Shown piece by piece: positions 6,765-14,482 of a DNA stretch of 17,908 bases. The translations under genes were made by a program, and so were the position numbers. The stretch covers positions 1 through 17,908 of the forward strand of contig DCWI01000006.1 of assembly GCA_002328825.1 (NCBI GenBank), given 5' to 3'. Numbering within the stretch: the stretch's first letter is position 1; every line of letters starts with the position of its first letter. The notes beneath the pieces are model-generated. The model searched no databases. It was not told the origin of the DNA and worked only from the letters and a program-made list of their open reading frames with translations. Origin of the DNA: Nitrospiraceae bacterium UBA2166 (GTDB lineage: Bacteria > Nitrospirota > Nitrospiria > Nitrospirales > UBA2166).

Positions 6765-7535
6765 CTACCGCCATCGCTGTGATTCGATCACCCGATGAGT
6801 CAGGAAGATCCAAAAGAGAATACTGGTAAGGTAGTACACGATATCGCGAGTGTCGATAAGCCCATTCACAAAAGGTTCGAAATGATTAACGACCGAAAGA
6901 TACATCAAAACCTGCCCAATCGCCTGACCTTGCAACGCCTCGGCAGCCCAGCCCACCATCCAAAACAAAAGCAAAATCCCAAATGACACGAACACGGCGA
7001 TGATCTGGTTTTCTGTAAGTGCGGAAGCAAATAATCCGACCGCCAGAAACAGGGCCCCCATGAGAAACAAACCGAAGTACGCCGCACTCAAAGGCACCCA
7101 TTCAATATCTGTAAAAAACGAGAGCATAAGAGGAGTCACCCCTGTTAATCCCACCATCCCAGCAAACACCACGGCCGCAGCAAGATACTTTCCAACAACC
7201 ATTTCGGTTACCGTAATAGGTGACGTCATCAACAGTTCCAAGGTTCGCATCTTCCGCTCTTCTGCAAACAATCTCATAGTAAGCATTGGCAACAACAACA
7301 ACAGGATAATGGCAAGATTTCCAAAAACAGGGCGAAAAACCAGTTCATTCACATGCAACTCGGGAATAACACCTTTGACCTGCATCTGCTGCATCGCAAC
7401 TGTACTTGCCTGAATAGCCGCAAGGTAGGTTAACGTCCCAACGATAAGGAGAAACATTGCAATCACAACATACGCAATAGGAGACATGAAGTAACTACGG
7501 AGTTCTTTGCCTGCAATAATGCGAATATGCGTCAT
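6765..7535 (-). CDS. ABC-2 type permease, GldF-like
   Basis: An integral membrane protein of 256 residues with about six hydrophobic helices. The N-terminus, IIAGKELRSYFMSPIAYVV, is the typical ABC-2/GldF opening, and the cytoplasmic stretch FAEERKMRTLELLMTSPIT (about 90-110) is the coupling segment conserved in ABC-2 permeases that touches the ATPase. The ATG has AGGGGGT 5 nt upstream. It would form the membrane channel with the GldG-like protein encoded next. The ATP-binding subunit, usually directly upstream, is not here: the gene upstream encodes an unrelated UraOx_N protein. A remote ATPase must serve it if the complex is active. Confidence 0.85.
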   Translation of the reverse strand: MTHIRIIAGKELRSYFMSPIAYVVIAMFLLIVGTLTYLAAIQASTVAMQQMQVKGVIPELHVNELVFRPVFGNLAIILLLLLPMLTMRLFAEERKMRTLELLMTSPITVTEMVVGKYLAAAVVFAGMVGLTGVTPLMLSFFTDIEWVPLSAAYFGLFLMGALFLAVGLFASALTENQIIAVFVSFGILLLFWMVGWAAEALQGQAIGQVLMYLSVVNHFEPFVNGLIDTRDIVYYLTSILFWIFLTHRVIESQRWR

Positions 7536-7695
7536 GACCTACCCCCTACCATTGTTCATACCTGAGATAAAACGTGCGTCCACCTCGCGCAGAACCCCTG
7601 TCACATACTTCAGGCTACTGCGAAGCAGCAAATGCCATATAGTCAATGTCGATGCGTTTTAACACATAACCATAACGCACGGCGGTACCTCTATC

Positions 7696-8190
7696 TCAGA
7701 AAAACCCCGTCGGTGCGTGACTTGCTGCCGCCATAAAAAAAAGCATCGGGATCGATAACACAACATTTGTGCGAGACGCTAACAACGCGACTCGGGCCGC
7801 ACGAGGTTTTTCCTCCGCAAGAACCTCAACCATCCCCAACACTTTCTTTTGATTAGGCCAGATGATCATCCACACGTTGAAAAACATGATCGTTCCAAGC
7901 CACGCGCCCATACCAATGACAGCCGATTCACCTTGCAGTAAAAACGCGTCTTGTAATCTCCCCTGCGTCAACAGCAAAAGCATTCCGAACACCCACGTCC
8001 ATAGCGCGGCATACCGGAACCATGCCAGCGCATTCGGGACAAGGTACTGAAACGCTTCAGCCTTAGCTTCAGGAGTTACGGCTTTCAAATAAGAGGCTTG
8101 GATGAAGTTGAAATAATAGAGAATGCCAATCCACGTAATACCCGCAAGAAAATGACCCCATCGAAACAACAGTTCAAGATGTGCTTCCAT
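7696..8190 (-). CDS. UraOx_N (PuuD N-terminal type) membrane protein, stand-alone
   Basis: A protein of 164 residues with four likely membrane helices (about 8-30, 56-76, 87-112 and 140-160). The sequence RWGHFLAGITWIG at the start, FNVWMIIWPNQKKVLG in the middle and SRTNVVLSIPMLFFMAAASH at the end are hallmarks of the urate-oxidase N-terminal family. In full PuuD enzymes this membrane part is joined to a C-terminal cytochrome c; that part is missing here, so urate oxidation is doubtful. Conserved His13 and His158 at the ends of helices could hold a haem, as inferred from the family. AAGGAGG lies about 12 nt before the ATG. It follows the microprotein gene by 52 bp and is separated from the ABC genes by 160 bp. 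Confidence 0.82.
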   Translation of the reverse strand: MEAHLELLFRWGHFLAGITWIGILYYFNFIQASYLKAVTPEAKAEAFQYLVPNALAWFRYAALWTWVFGMLLLLTQGRLQDAFLLQGESAVIGMGAWLGTIMFFNVWMIIWPNQKKVLGMVEVLAEEKPRAARVALLASRTNVVLSIPMLFFMAAASHAPTGFF

Positions 8191-8242
8191 CGTATTTTAT
8201 CTATCCTCCTTCACGCTTCGAGTAGCATGGGTCGCTGTTAGA

Positions 8243-8332
8243 TTAAACTATTATCCTCACAAGGATGAACAAGATGCCAGTAAGAATAAACCCTGCAACG
8301 ATCGTCGCAGGCACAGAGTCTAACGGGTTCAT
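8243..8332 (-). CDS. 29-residue single-helix membrane microprotein
   Basis: An ORF of 29 codons plus stop. After MNPLDSVPATIVAG comes one hydrophobic helix of about 13 residues, then one Arg and a final RIIV. Its ATG overlaps the mnmA stop in the form ATGA, and GGGAGG lies 6 nt before the ATG inside the mnmA end, a classical arrangement for coupled translation. The next gene encodes the UraOx_N membrane protein. Small helices of this type often stabilise membrane oxidases or transporters, as CydX does for cytochrome bd; a role as partner of the UraOx_N protein is inference. I do not recognise a family. The overlap and ribosome site make chance occurrence unlikely. Confidence 0.65.
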   Translation of the reverse strand: MNPLDSVPATIVAGFILTGILFILVRIIV

Positions 8333-9456
8333 GATAGACCTCCCTTTGAATTTATAATAATCCCTCCTCCGAGCACCTGATCTCCTCGGTAAAATACCGC
8401 CGACTGTCCTGGCGTAATAGCGCGTTGAGCAGTCTCGAAGATGACGTGAACGATATTGACAGAATGAGGTTTCACAACCGCAGGCGCTGCGGTCATCCCA
8501 TATCGAATTTTCCCCATGACGGGTTTCTCAAACAGTACTTTGGTCGAACAATGTAAGTTGAGATCTCCAACCAAACAATCCGATCGAAACAACTGTTCCT
8601 CCGGGCCAACAACCACAGTGTCAGTCTGAGGTTCAACCTCAAGCACAAATACTCGCTCCCCGGTTGCAACACCAAGACCCCGTCGTTGCCCCCTCGTATA
8701 ATTGAACACTCCTTGATGTTGGCCCACCACACAACCGGATGGATCAACAATATTTCCCGGCCTCCTGATCTCCGAAACTTCACTTTCCAGAAACTCTCGA
8801 TAACTTGACTGGGTCACAAAACAGATTTCTTGGCTTTCTGAAATTTCGTCTACCGGCAAACCAAGCGACTCCGCGATGGTCCAGACGTCAGCTTTTTTCA
8901 ACCCTCCGAGAGGAAACATGAGGTGTGGCAACCAATCCTTTCGCAATCGGTGAAGAAAATATGTTTGGTCCTTTGAATGATCTGTTGCGCGAGCAAGATG
9001 AAGTTCATCAGTGATCAGATCACGAACAAGCTGCACATAGTGCCCTGTTGCAACGTAATCTGCTTGAAGGCTTTGAGCCACCTCGTAGAGCTGTGTGAAC
9101 TTGATACGCTCATTACACCTCACACAGGGATTTGGTGTTTGGCCTGCAACATATCCATCAATGAAGTCGTTAATGACAGCTTTGCGAAACTCGCTTTTGA
9201 CATCAACCACGTGGTGCGTAATCCCAAGCTGCTCCGTGACAAATCGCGCAATCCCAATCTTGCAACAACTTCTCTCTTGCCACTTTTTTGTCGCCTCTCG
9301 AGTTCCGTCTTCGGATTCCCATACCTTTAAGGTAACGCCCTCAACTTTGAAACCTTGCTGCACGAGGAGAGTTGCGGCAACGGCACTATCTATGCCTCCA
9401 CTCAATCCTACAACAACCTTTTCTTGAGCATCCACGCCTTTCAAGCATTCATTCAA
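8329..9456 (-). CDS. mnmA: tRNA-specific 2-thiouridylase MnmA
   Basis: A cytoplasmic enzyme of 375 residues that places sulfur on C2 of U34 in tRNAs for Lys, Glu and Gln, using ATP and persulfide sulfur. The PP-loop SGGIDS is at residues 19-24. The catalytic cysteines are visible: Cys111 in NPCVRCN and Cys212 in SQEICF, the pair that forms a disulfide in E. coli MnmA; TGHY (137-140) and RGQRRGLGV are also family hallmarks. The start is TTG at 9456, overlapping the parB stop (TTGA), with GAGG 10 nt upstream; no in-frame ATG is near. It sits directly after parB, with MnmG, which adds the C5 side chain to the same U34, three genes upstream. Confidence 0.95.
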   Translation of the reverse strand: MNECLKGVDAQEKVVVGLSGGIDSAVAATLLVQQGFKVEGVTLKVWESEDGTREATKKWQERSCCKIGIARFVTEQLGITHHVVDVKSEFRKAVINDFIDGYVAGQTPNPCVRCNERIKFTQLYEVAQSLQADYVATGHYVQLVRDLITDELHLARATDHSKDQTYFLHRLRKDWLPHLMFPLGGLKKADVWTIAESLGLPVDEISESQEICFVTQSSYREFLESEVSEIRRPGNIVDPSGCVVGQHQGVFNYTRGQRRGLGVATGERVFVLEVEPQTDTVVVGPEEQLFRSDCLVGDLNLHCSTKVLFEKPVMGKIRYGMTAAPAVVKPHSVNIVHVIFETAQRAITPGQSAVFYRGDQVLGGGIIINSKGGLS

Positions 9457-10304
9457 CGAAGGATAACCTCAAGAATACGCTCCAGATCCTCTAGGGAATA
9501 GTAATCAATCGAAATTCGCCCACCTTTCGATCCAGTTGTCAACTTCACCTTGGTCCCAAGACGCCGCTTAAGCTGAGCTTCAACATTCGCCACGTTAGGA
9601 TCTTTTGATTGTGTGCGTTTTTCGCGATGAACCTGTTTTGGATTTGCTTGAAGCAAACCTTCAAGGTCTCGGACCGACAACTTTTCCTGCACCACCCGTT
9701 TTGCCCACGCCTGCTGCTCATCAACATTGGCCAGCGAAAGCAAGACTTTTGCGTGCCCCAGTGTCAGACTCCCAGACTCCACAAACTCCTGAACGTCATG
9801 AGGCAAAGTCAAAAGCCTCATCACATTGGCCACTGACGACCTCGTTTTTCCGACTCGCGTCGACAGCTGGTCCTGAGTGAGAGAAAATTCTCGAATAAGT
9901 CGCTGGTACGCCCGTGCAACTTCAATAACAGTCAGATCTGAACGTTGAATGTTCTCAATCAGAGCTAATTCCATGACCTCATGATCGGAAACTTGCTTAA
10001 CCATTGCTGGAATGGTTTGAAGCCCAGCGAGGGAAGCCGCTCTCCATCGTCGCTCCCCTGCAATAAGTTCAAACTTCTCATCTGGCGTTTCCCGAACCAG
10101 CACAGGCTGAAGAATTCCATTGTGTTTGATCGATTCCACCAACTCGTCAATCTCTGGCTGAGAAAAACGGCGTCTAGGCTGATTTCGATTAGGAATTACA
10201 AGATCAACACGAATCTCTTTCCGTTCATCCAGCGTCTCAATAGACAAGAGAGTATCTTTTGAAAAAATGGTGTTTAAGCCTCGGCCCAGCGCTTTCTTTT
10301 CCAT
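9453..10304 (-). CDS. parB: Chromosome-partitioning protein ParB (Spo0J family)
   Basis: A protein of 283 residues that loads at parS sites and spreads as a CTP-dependent sliding clamp. The N-terminal tail KKALGRGLNTIF is the ParA-stimulating peptide. The CTP-binding domain (about 30-120) has GERRWRA at 83-89 and the later ENIQRSDL. The helix-turn-helix region, LTQDQLSTRVGKTRSSVANV, is near 137-156, and the C-terminal dimerisation region ends at 283. GGAGGAG lies 6 nt before the ATG. A perfect parS lies about 1.1 kb upstream within mnmG. The gene follows parA by 103 bp and overlaps mnmA. Confidence 0.95.
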   Translation of the reverse strand: MEKKALGRGLNTIFSKDTLLSIETLDERKEIRVDLVIPNRNQPRRRFSQPEIDELVESIKHNGILQPVLVRETPDEKFELIAGERRWRAASLAGLQTIPAMVKQVSDHEVMELALIENIQRSDLTVIEVARAYQRLIREFSLTQDQLSTRVGKTRSSVANVMRLLTLPHDVQEFVESGSLTLGHAKVLLSLANVDEQQAWAKRVVQEKLSVRDLEGLLQANPKQVHREKRTQSKDPNVANVEAQLKRRLGTKVKLTTGSKGGRISIDYYSLEDLERILEVILR

Positions 10305-10407
10305 TCACAACTCCTCCGATTGCTTCAATGTTGGCTCATGACAAGACAAGCGTAGAACTAGGGCATATGACGTTATACGCAAGGATCCAAACACCTCAGC
10401 CTCGCTG

Positions 10408-11202
10408 TCATAAGGCAAGAGGGGAATGGTCGGAGAAGACCTCTCTCTTTTTAAGAACCTCATGCGCGAGTTCGATGTACGCTCGTGAGCCTGCGGAGTG
10501 ATTGTTGTAGGTCAACACAGGCCGCCCATAACTTGGAGCCTCAGCGAGAGCAACGTTTCTCGGAATTACACTGGAAAATACTCTGTCACTAAAGGTCATT
10601 CGTATTTCTTCTGCCACTTGATTACAGAGGTTGTTCCGCGCATCTAACATCGTCAACAAAATGCCTTCGATGCTAAGATTTTTATTGTAGATCCGGCGAA
10701 CGCGGTTAATGTTATCCATCAGTTGGCCAAGTCCGTGTATGGCGTAATACTCGCACTGAACCGGAATAAGGACCGACTCTGCAGCCACCAGCGCATTCAC
10801 AGTGAGAAGCCCAAACGAAGGAGGACAATCAATCAAGATGAAGTCGTATTGCTCGGCAAGAACAAGACAAATATTTTTCAACCTACTTTCCCGATGAGGC
10901 ACATCCACAAGTTCCAATTCAGCACCAGCCAAAGCAGGAGTTGATGGAATCAGCTTAAGTCCTTCAAGTGCAGTATCTTGGATAACATCGGATGGTGCTT
11001 TCGTTTGCCCCATGGCATCATAAATTCCGCCCGCTCCATTCGACTCGCTCAACCCAATCCCATTGGTTGCATTGGCCTGAGGATCGAAATCAATTAGCAG
11101 CACCCGTTTACCAGCATCTGCAAGGGAGGCCGCAAGATTTACCGCAGTGGTAGTTTTCCCAACGCCTCCTTTTTGATTTGCAATGGCAACTATACGCCCC
11201 AC
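10408..11202 (-). CDS. parA: Chromosome-partitioning ATPase ParA (Soj family)
   Basis: A protein of 264 residues. The deviant Walker A KGGVGKTT is at residues 11-18 (signature Lys11 and Lys16), LLIDFDPQANAT (about 35-46) holds the switch region, and LIDCPPSFG (near 120) is the Walker B. Length fits chromosomal ParA/Soj, which lacks the N-terminal DNA-binding region of plasmid ParA types. It binds DNA nonspecifically when ATP-bound and is moved by ParB to separate origins. The start is GTG with GAGGGG 6 nt upstream. It is encoded just before parB. MinD and MipZ are distant relatives, excluded by the ParB partner. Confidence 0.95.
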   Translation of the reverse strand: MGRIVAIANQKGGVGKTTTAVNLAASLADAGKRVLLIDFDPQANATNGIGLSESNGAGGIYDAMGQTKAPSDVIQDTALEGLKLIPSTPALAGAELELVDVPHRESRLKNICLVLAEQYDFILIDCPPSFGLLTVNALVAAESVLIPVQCEYYAIHGLGQLMDNINRVRRIYNKNLSIEGILLTMLDARNNLCNQVAEEIRMTFSDRVFSSVIPRNVALAEAPSYGRPVLTYNNHSAGSRAYIELAHEVLKKREVFSDHSPLAL

Positions 11203-11420
11203 CCTATTCCCCTCAACAGATCCAAAGATGAAAATTTTCTACACCGCTCACCTCATGGCATCGAGATGACGAGCTATGCGCATCCAAACGAAATACAGAA
11301 ATACCAAAATAAAACATAAAATCAATATAAGGTATATTAAGAAAACAAATACTCAATATATTGCGCTTAATTGAGCACACAAAAACCCCCACCCCTTATT
11401 CATCCTATCATAGAATGTAG
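11203..11420. other. AT-rich gap between mnmG and parA, no rsmG
   Basis: In the usual order mnmG-rsmG-parA-parB this slot holds rsmG. Here 218 bp remain with no coding remnant. The part from 11290 to 11375 is strongly AT-rich, with a palindrome CAATATATTG (11354-11363) and an inverted repeat CTCAAT/ATTGAG (11352-11375). It probably contains the parA promoter, but I could not single out a convincing -35/-10 pair. I see no DnaA box of the TTATCCACA type. A run GGGGTGGGGGTTTTT downstream of mnmG lacks a pairing arm, so it is not a standard terminator. Confidence 0.45.
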
Positions 11421-13367
11421 TCAAACGAAATCAGAATGTTCCACGTGGAACATGTTTTCGCTTTTTTCTGGCTTCCTCAGGCGCCTGTCTTTCTCCACCG
11501 AAATCATAAGAAGAGAAATGGCGGCGGGAGTTATGCCCGCAATACGAGAAGCTTGCCCAATGGAATGCGGGCGAATAGTCTTCAATTTTTCCAATACCTC
11601 TGATGAAAACCCGCCTACGCCATCGTAATTAAAATCGCCAGGAATCACCTGCTGCTCAACTTTCCTAAATTTAGATATTTGCGTCGCCTGTCTTTGAATA
11701 TAGCCTGCATATTTTATGCGATTATCAATTTCTGCAATGACCCCTAGGTCAGAAATGCGCCTAGAATCCGAGGTGCCAAACAACTTCTCATAGCCAACAT
11801 TTGGCCTTCTCAGTAACTGCGCCAGCGAAAGTGAATGCGATACCCCATCTATTCCTGCCTCTTGGATCGAACTCTGGCATGCTTCATAAGACCCCACTTG
11901 AGTCGACTCTAGCCACTGGATCTCAGTTTCAATCATCGATAATTTCTGTTCAACCAGCCGGTACGAATCTTCCGCAACCAATCCAAGACGAAACCCTTGC
12001 TCCATGAGTCGATGATCTGCATTGTCCTGCCTCAGCAGCAATCGATACTCGGCACGGGAGGTAAACATACGATAAGGTTCCGTAATATCATTTGTGATTA
12101 AATCGTCAATGAGAACTCCGATATATGCCTGGGACCTATCAAGGATGAATGGCGATTGCTCTTTAATCTTGAGAGCTGCATTAATTCCAGCCATTAACCC
12201 CTGTGCTGCTGCTTCCTCATACCCAGAAGTCCCGTTGATTTGCCCCGCATGGTACAAACCTTCAACAATCTTGGTTTCCAGTGTCTGACGAAGCTGACGT
12301 GGAGGGAAATAATCATATTCAATTGCGTATCCTGGCCTAAGAATATTCGCGCGTTCTAAACCTGGAACACTTTGCACAAACGCAACCTGCACATCAATGG
12401 GGAGGCTAGTGGATATTCCATTGGGGTAATATTGGTTCGTTTTGAGCCCTTCTGGCTCAACAAATATCTGATGCCCAGATCGATCCGGAAACCGTACCAC
12501 TTTATCTTCGATCGAAGGACAATATCGAGGACCGACTGCATCAATGGTGCCGCTATATATCGGAGACCTATCCAAATTATCTCGAATGATCCGATGTGTT
12601 TCCTCGGTAGTATAGGTAAGATAACAACACCGCTGTGGGTTCACAATATGTTCCGTGCGGTACGAAAAAGGTTTTGGTGGGTTATCTCCAAGCTGCACGG
12701 TCATAGCATCAAAGTTTATGGAATCCTTATCGAGGCGGGGAGGGGTCCCAGTCTTAAGCCTCCCAATCGAAAACCCAAGGTCTCGCATACAATCAGACAG
12801 CAATTCTGCTGGTTCTTCGCCAGCTCTACCAGCAGGAAAATGGTCCATCCCGATATGGGCCAACCCCTTGAGAAATGTTCCTGATGTCATGATGACAGCC
12901 TTCGCACCAAAATTCATCTCTCGTCCATCTTGGTCTCTGCTTGCCAATCCGAAGATCCGCGATCCATTAACAAGCAATCGCTCAACCGTTCCCTCAAGAA
13001 TTTCTAATAGAGGGTGCTGGCCTAACGTGCGCTGCATACCCTGTGCATATACATGCATATCTGTCTGAACTCGCAATGCCCTCACTGCAGGCCCCTTACT
13101 CATATTTAACATGCGAAACTGTATCCCTGCACAGTCCGCGTTGTATCCCATTTCACCACCCAAAGCGTCGATTTCTTTGACCAAATGCCCCTTGGCAATA
13201 CCTCCAACGGCTGGGTTGCAAGACATCTGAGCAATTTTGTCGATCGCCATAGTGAGAAGAAGAGTTCTGCACCCCATTTTTGCCGTAGCTAAAGAGGCCT
13301 CGCATCCTGCGTGGCCTCCGCCAATAACAATGACATCATATGATCGATCAAACGCAGGAGCAGTCAT
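11421..13367 (-). CDS. mnmG: tRNA uridine-5-carboxymethylaminomethyl modification enzyme MnmG (GidA)
   Basis: An FAD- and NADH-dependent enzyme of 648 residues that works with MnmE to build the C5 side chain of the tRNA wobble uridine. The FAD-binding IGGGHAGCEA lies at about 15-24, and the family blocks SCNPAVGGIAKGHLVKEIDALGG (about 49-71, abbreviated), GTPPR (near 210) and GPRYCPSIEDKVVRFPDR (near 280) are intact; length is slightly above the usual 620-635. The excess is at the C-terminus, where ENMFHVEHS is translated from the parS site. The ATG directly follows the CDGSH gene's TAA stop with no spacing, indicating shared transcription and coupled translation. MnmE is not encoded in the window. 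Confidence 0.96.
   Translation of the reverse strand: MTAPAFDRSYDVIVIGGGHAGCEASLATAKMGCRTLLLTMAIDKIAQMSCNPAVGGIAKGHLVKEIDALGGEMGYNADCAGIQFRMLNMSKGPAVRALRVQTDMHVYAQGMQRTLGQHPLLEILEGTVERLLVNGSRIFGLASRDQDGREMNFGAKAVIMTSGTFLKGLAHIGMDHFPAGRAGEEPAELLSDCMRDLGFSIGRLKTGTPPRLDKDSINFDAMTVQLGDNPPKPFSYRTEHIVNPQRCCYLTYTTEETHRIIRDNLDRSPIYSGTIDAVGPRYCPSIEDKVVRFPDRSGHQIFVEPEGLKTNQYYPNGISTSLPIDVQVAFVQSVPGLERANILRPGYAIEYDYFPPRQLRQTLETKIVEGLYHAGQINGTSGYEEAAAQGLMAGINAALKIKEQSPFILDRSQAYIGVLIDDLITNDITEPYRMFTSRAEYRLLLRQDNADHRLMEQGFRLGLVAEDSYRLVEQKLSMIETEIQWLESTQVGSYEACQSSIQEAGIDGVSHSLSLAQLLRRPNVGYEKLFGTSDSRRISDLGVIAEIDNRIKYAGYIQRQATQISKFRKVEQQVIPGDFNYDGVGGFSSEVLEKLKTIRPHSIGQASRIAGITPAAISLLMISVEKDRRLRKPEKSENMFHVEHSDFV
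11437..11452. promoter_or_regulatory. parS: parS centromere site (ParB target)
   Basis: TGTTCCACGTGGAACA is a perfect 16-bp palindrome that fits the well-known bacterial parS consensus TGTTNCACGTGNAACA. It is in the last codons of mnmG and is read there as MFHVEH. ParB is encoded about 1.1 kb away. I found no second copy by eye in the window. Confidence 0.95.
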
Positions 13368-13613
13368 TTACTTATCTTCTAATTCCTTATGTTCCCCATC
13401 ACAAAATGGTCTATTTTTTGAGTACTTGCACATACATAGAAAAACTTTTGTTGTTTCGGAAATCGTAAATGATTTCGGAACAAACTCAGTCCCGTGGTGA
13501 GATCCATCGCAAAATGGTTGGGTCGCAGAGCGACCACAATGACACCAATGGTACGTTCCCGCTTCAAGCGTGATAATTGCCGGCTTCCTTTCGACAATAT
13601 TCGGTTTTTCCAT
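13368..13613 (-). CDS. Double CDGSH iron-sulfur domain protein
   Basis: A protein of 81 residues with two zinc-finger-like CDGSH motifs. The first, CHCGRSATQPFCDGSH, gives ligands C24, C26, C35 and H39; the second, CMCKYSKNRPFCDGEH, gives C60, C62, C71 and H75. Each would hold a [2Fe-2S] cluster with the labile 3Cys-1His coordination known from mitoNEET. Their usual roles are in redox sensing and cluster or electron transfer; the exact bacterial role is uncertain. I start at the ATG at 13613 because AGGAG lies 6 nt before it; the upstream ATG at 13628 would be part of that ribosome site. The stop directly abuts the mnmG ATG. This adjacency hints at a link with the flavin-dependent MnmG, which is inference. 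Confidence 0.88.
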   Translation of the reverse strand: MEKPNIVERKPAIITLEAGTYHWCHCGRSATQPFCDGSHHGTEFVPKSFTISETTKVFLCMCKYSKNRPFCDGEHKELEDK

Positions 13614-13811
13614 ACAAGACTCCTCCATGCTATCGCATCACTCTACCTTGTATAAATTTTAATTTATGCAACAATATCAACTACTTACAAATAAGCAGGA
13701 CGATAAACACCATCCTGAACCCTCTCCCTGTCTCCCTTCTCACTCATTAGGTTATCCAAGGAAAAAGACCGATCAAAGCAAAAATATGATCGCTGGGATG
13801 AGTTGGAAAAA

Positions 13812-14225
13812 TTAATGATTCTCGCTGACCAAGTTCTTATTCCAGGCTGGAATTTCAACGACAATGTTTTGGGTGCCGTTTGGGACACACTGGCAACTCA
13901 GCCGTGACTGCAGGCCGACACCTGGAGCTTCGTCAAGTTGATCATATTCATCATCGGTCCCTTCATTACACGAGTCGATACCTTCCTTCACAATCACATG
14001 ACAAGTTGCACACGCACAGACCCCACCGCAAGCATGCTCGATATCTATACCGAAAGCCAACGCAATATCCAAAATGCTTCCTGGCTGCCCCGTGTTCCCA
14101 TAGGGAATTTTCTCAGGATCAACCTGTACCTCAACGCGCGAATCCGCGCTAACAAAACTTATGGTATATGGTTGCGTCGCGACTTCAATATCACTCTGTT
14201 CAATATACGGATTGCTTCCACCCAT
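13812..14225 (-). CDS. fdx: [2Fe-2S] ferredoxin, Isc/adrenodoxin type
   Basis: A protein of 137 residues. The cluster ligands fit C-x5-C-x2-C-x35-C: C66, C72, C75 and C111, within HACGGVCACATCHVIV and SRLSCQC. This spacing matches Isc Fdx and adrenodoxin rather than plant-type ferredoxin. About 20 extra residues stand at the N-terminus, and an insertion (about 38-50, KIPYGNTGQPGS) precedes the alpha helix, making it longer than the usual 110. It would donate single electrons, for example in Fe-S assembly, and an FNR-like gene lies upstream on the same strand. The start ATG has only a weak, distant AGGG. A strong promoter lies about 60 bp upstream. The gene symbol is by family only, as no isc genes are present. 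Confidence 0.85.
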   Translation of the reverse strand: MGGSNPYIEQSDIEVATQPYTISFVSADSRVEVQVDPEKIPYGNTGQPGSILDIALAFGIDIEHACGGVCACATCHVIVKEGIDSCNEGTDDEYDQLDEAPGVGLQSRLSCQCVPNGTQNIVVEIPAWNKNLVSENH

Positions 14226-14289
14226 TCTGTCATCATCCCTGCTCGAAAACGGTTTCCATACGCTTCAATCGATGAGAGGCTTGGAGAAT

Positions 14290-14317
14290 ATTATACCGCA
14301 CCACACCCAAGTGTGAA
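14290..14317 (-). promoter_or_regulatory. Sigma70-type promoter for the ferredoxin gene
   Basis: On the minus strand, TTCACA (14317-14312, 5 of 6) is followed by a 16-bp spacer and TATAAT (14295-14290, 6 of 6). Transcription would begin near 14283, giving a leader of about 58 nt before the ferredoxin ATG. It could also drive the CDGSH-mnmG-par run if read-through occurs. Confidence 0.6.
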
Positions 14318-14482
14318 TGCGAGAATATAATTTGCCATCACAAAAATTTGCCCATAGCCAATACATCAGTCCACATTTTATTTTTTCATTTCCTGTTTTA
14401 TGTAAAAACTCCACGCTCCCGTGCCTACACAAACGATATGTACCGAATACAAAATAGAGATGTTGCTACGTATTCATTATTG

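Noticed and set aside
11388..11405. GGGGTGGGGGTTTTT after mnmG as a terminator
   Set aside because: No complementary C-rich arm exists upstream, so no stem can form.
13685..13888. Minus-strand frame ending in MSEKGDRERVQDGVYRPAYL
   Set aside because: It overlaps the ferredoxin end in another frame; the 20-codon tail alone has a poor ribosome site and no relatives known to me.
14403..14423. CACG-CTCC-CGTG with an A run, possible terminator of the oxidoreductase gene
   Set aside because: The stem has only four base pairs and the T run is short; too weak to call.
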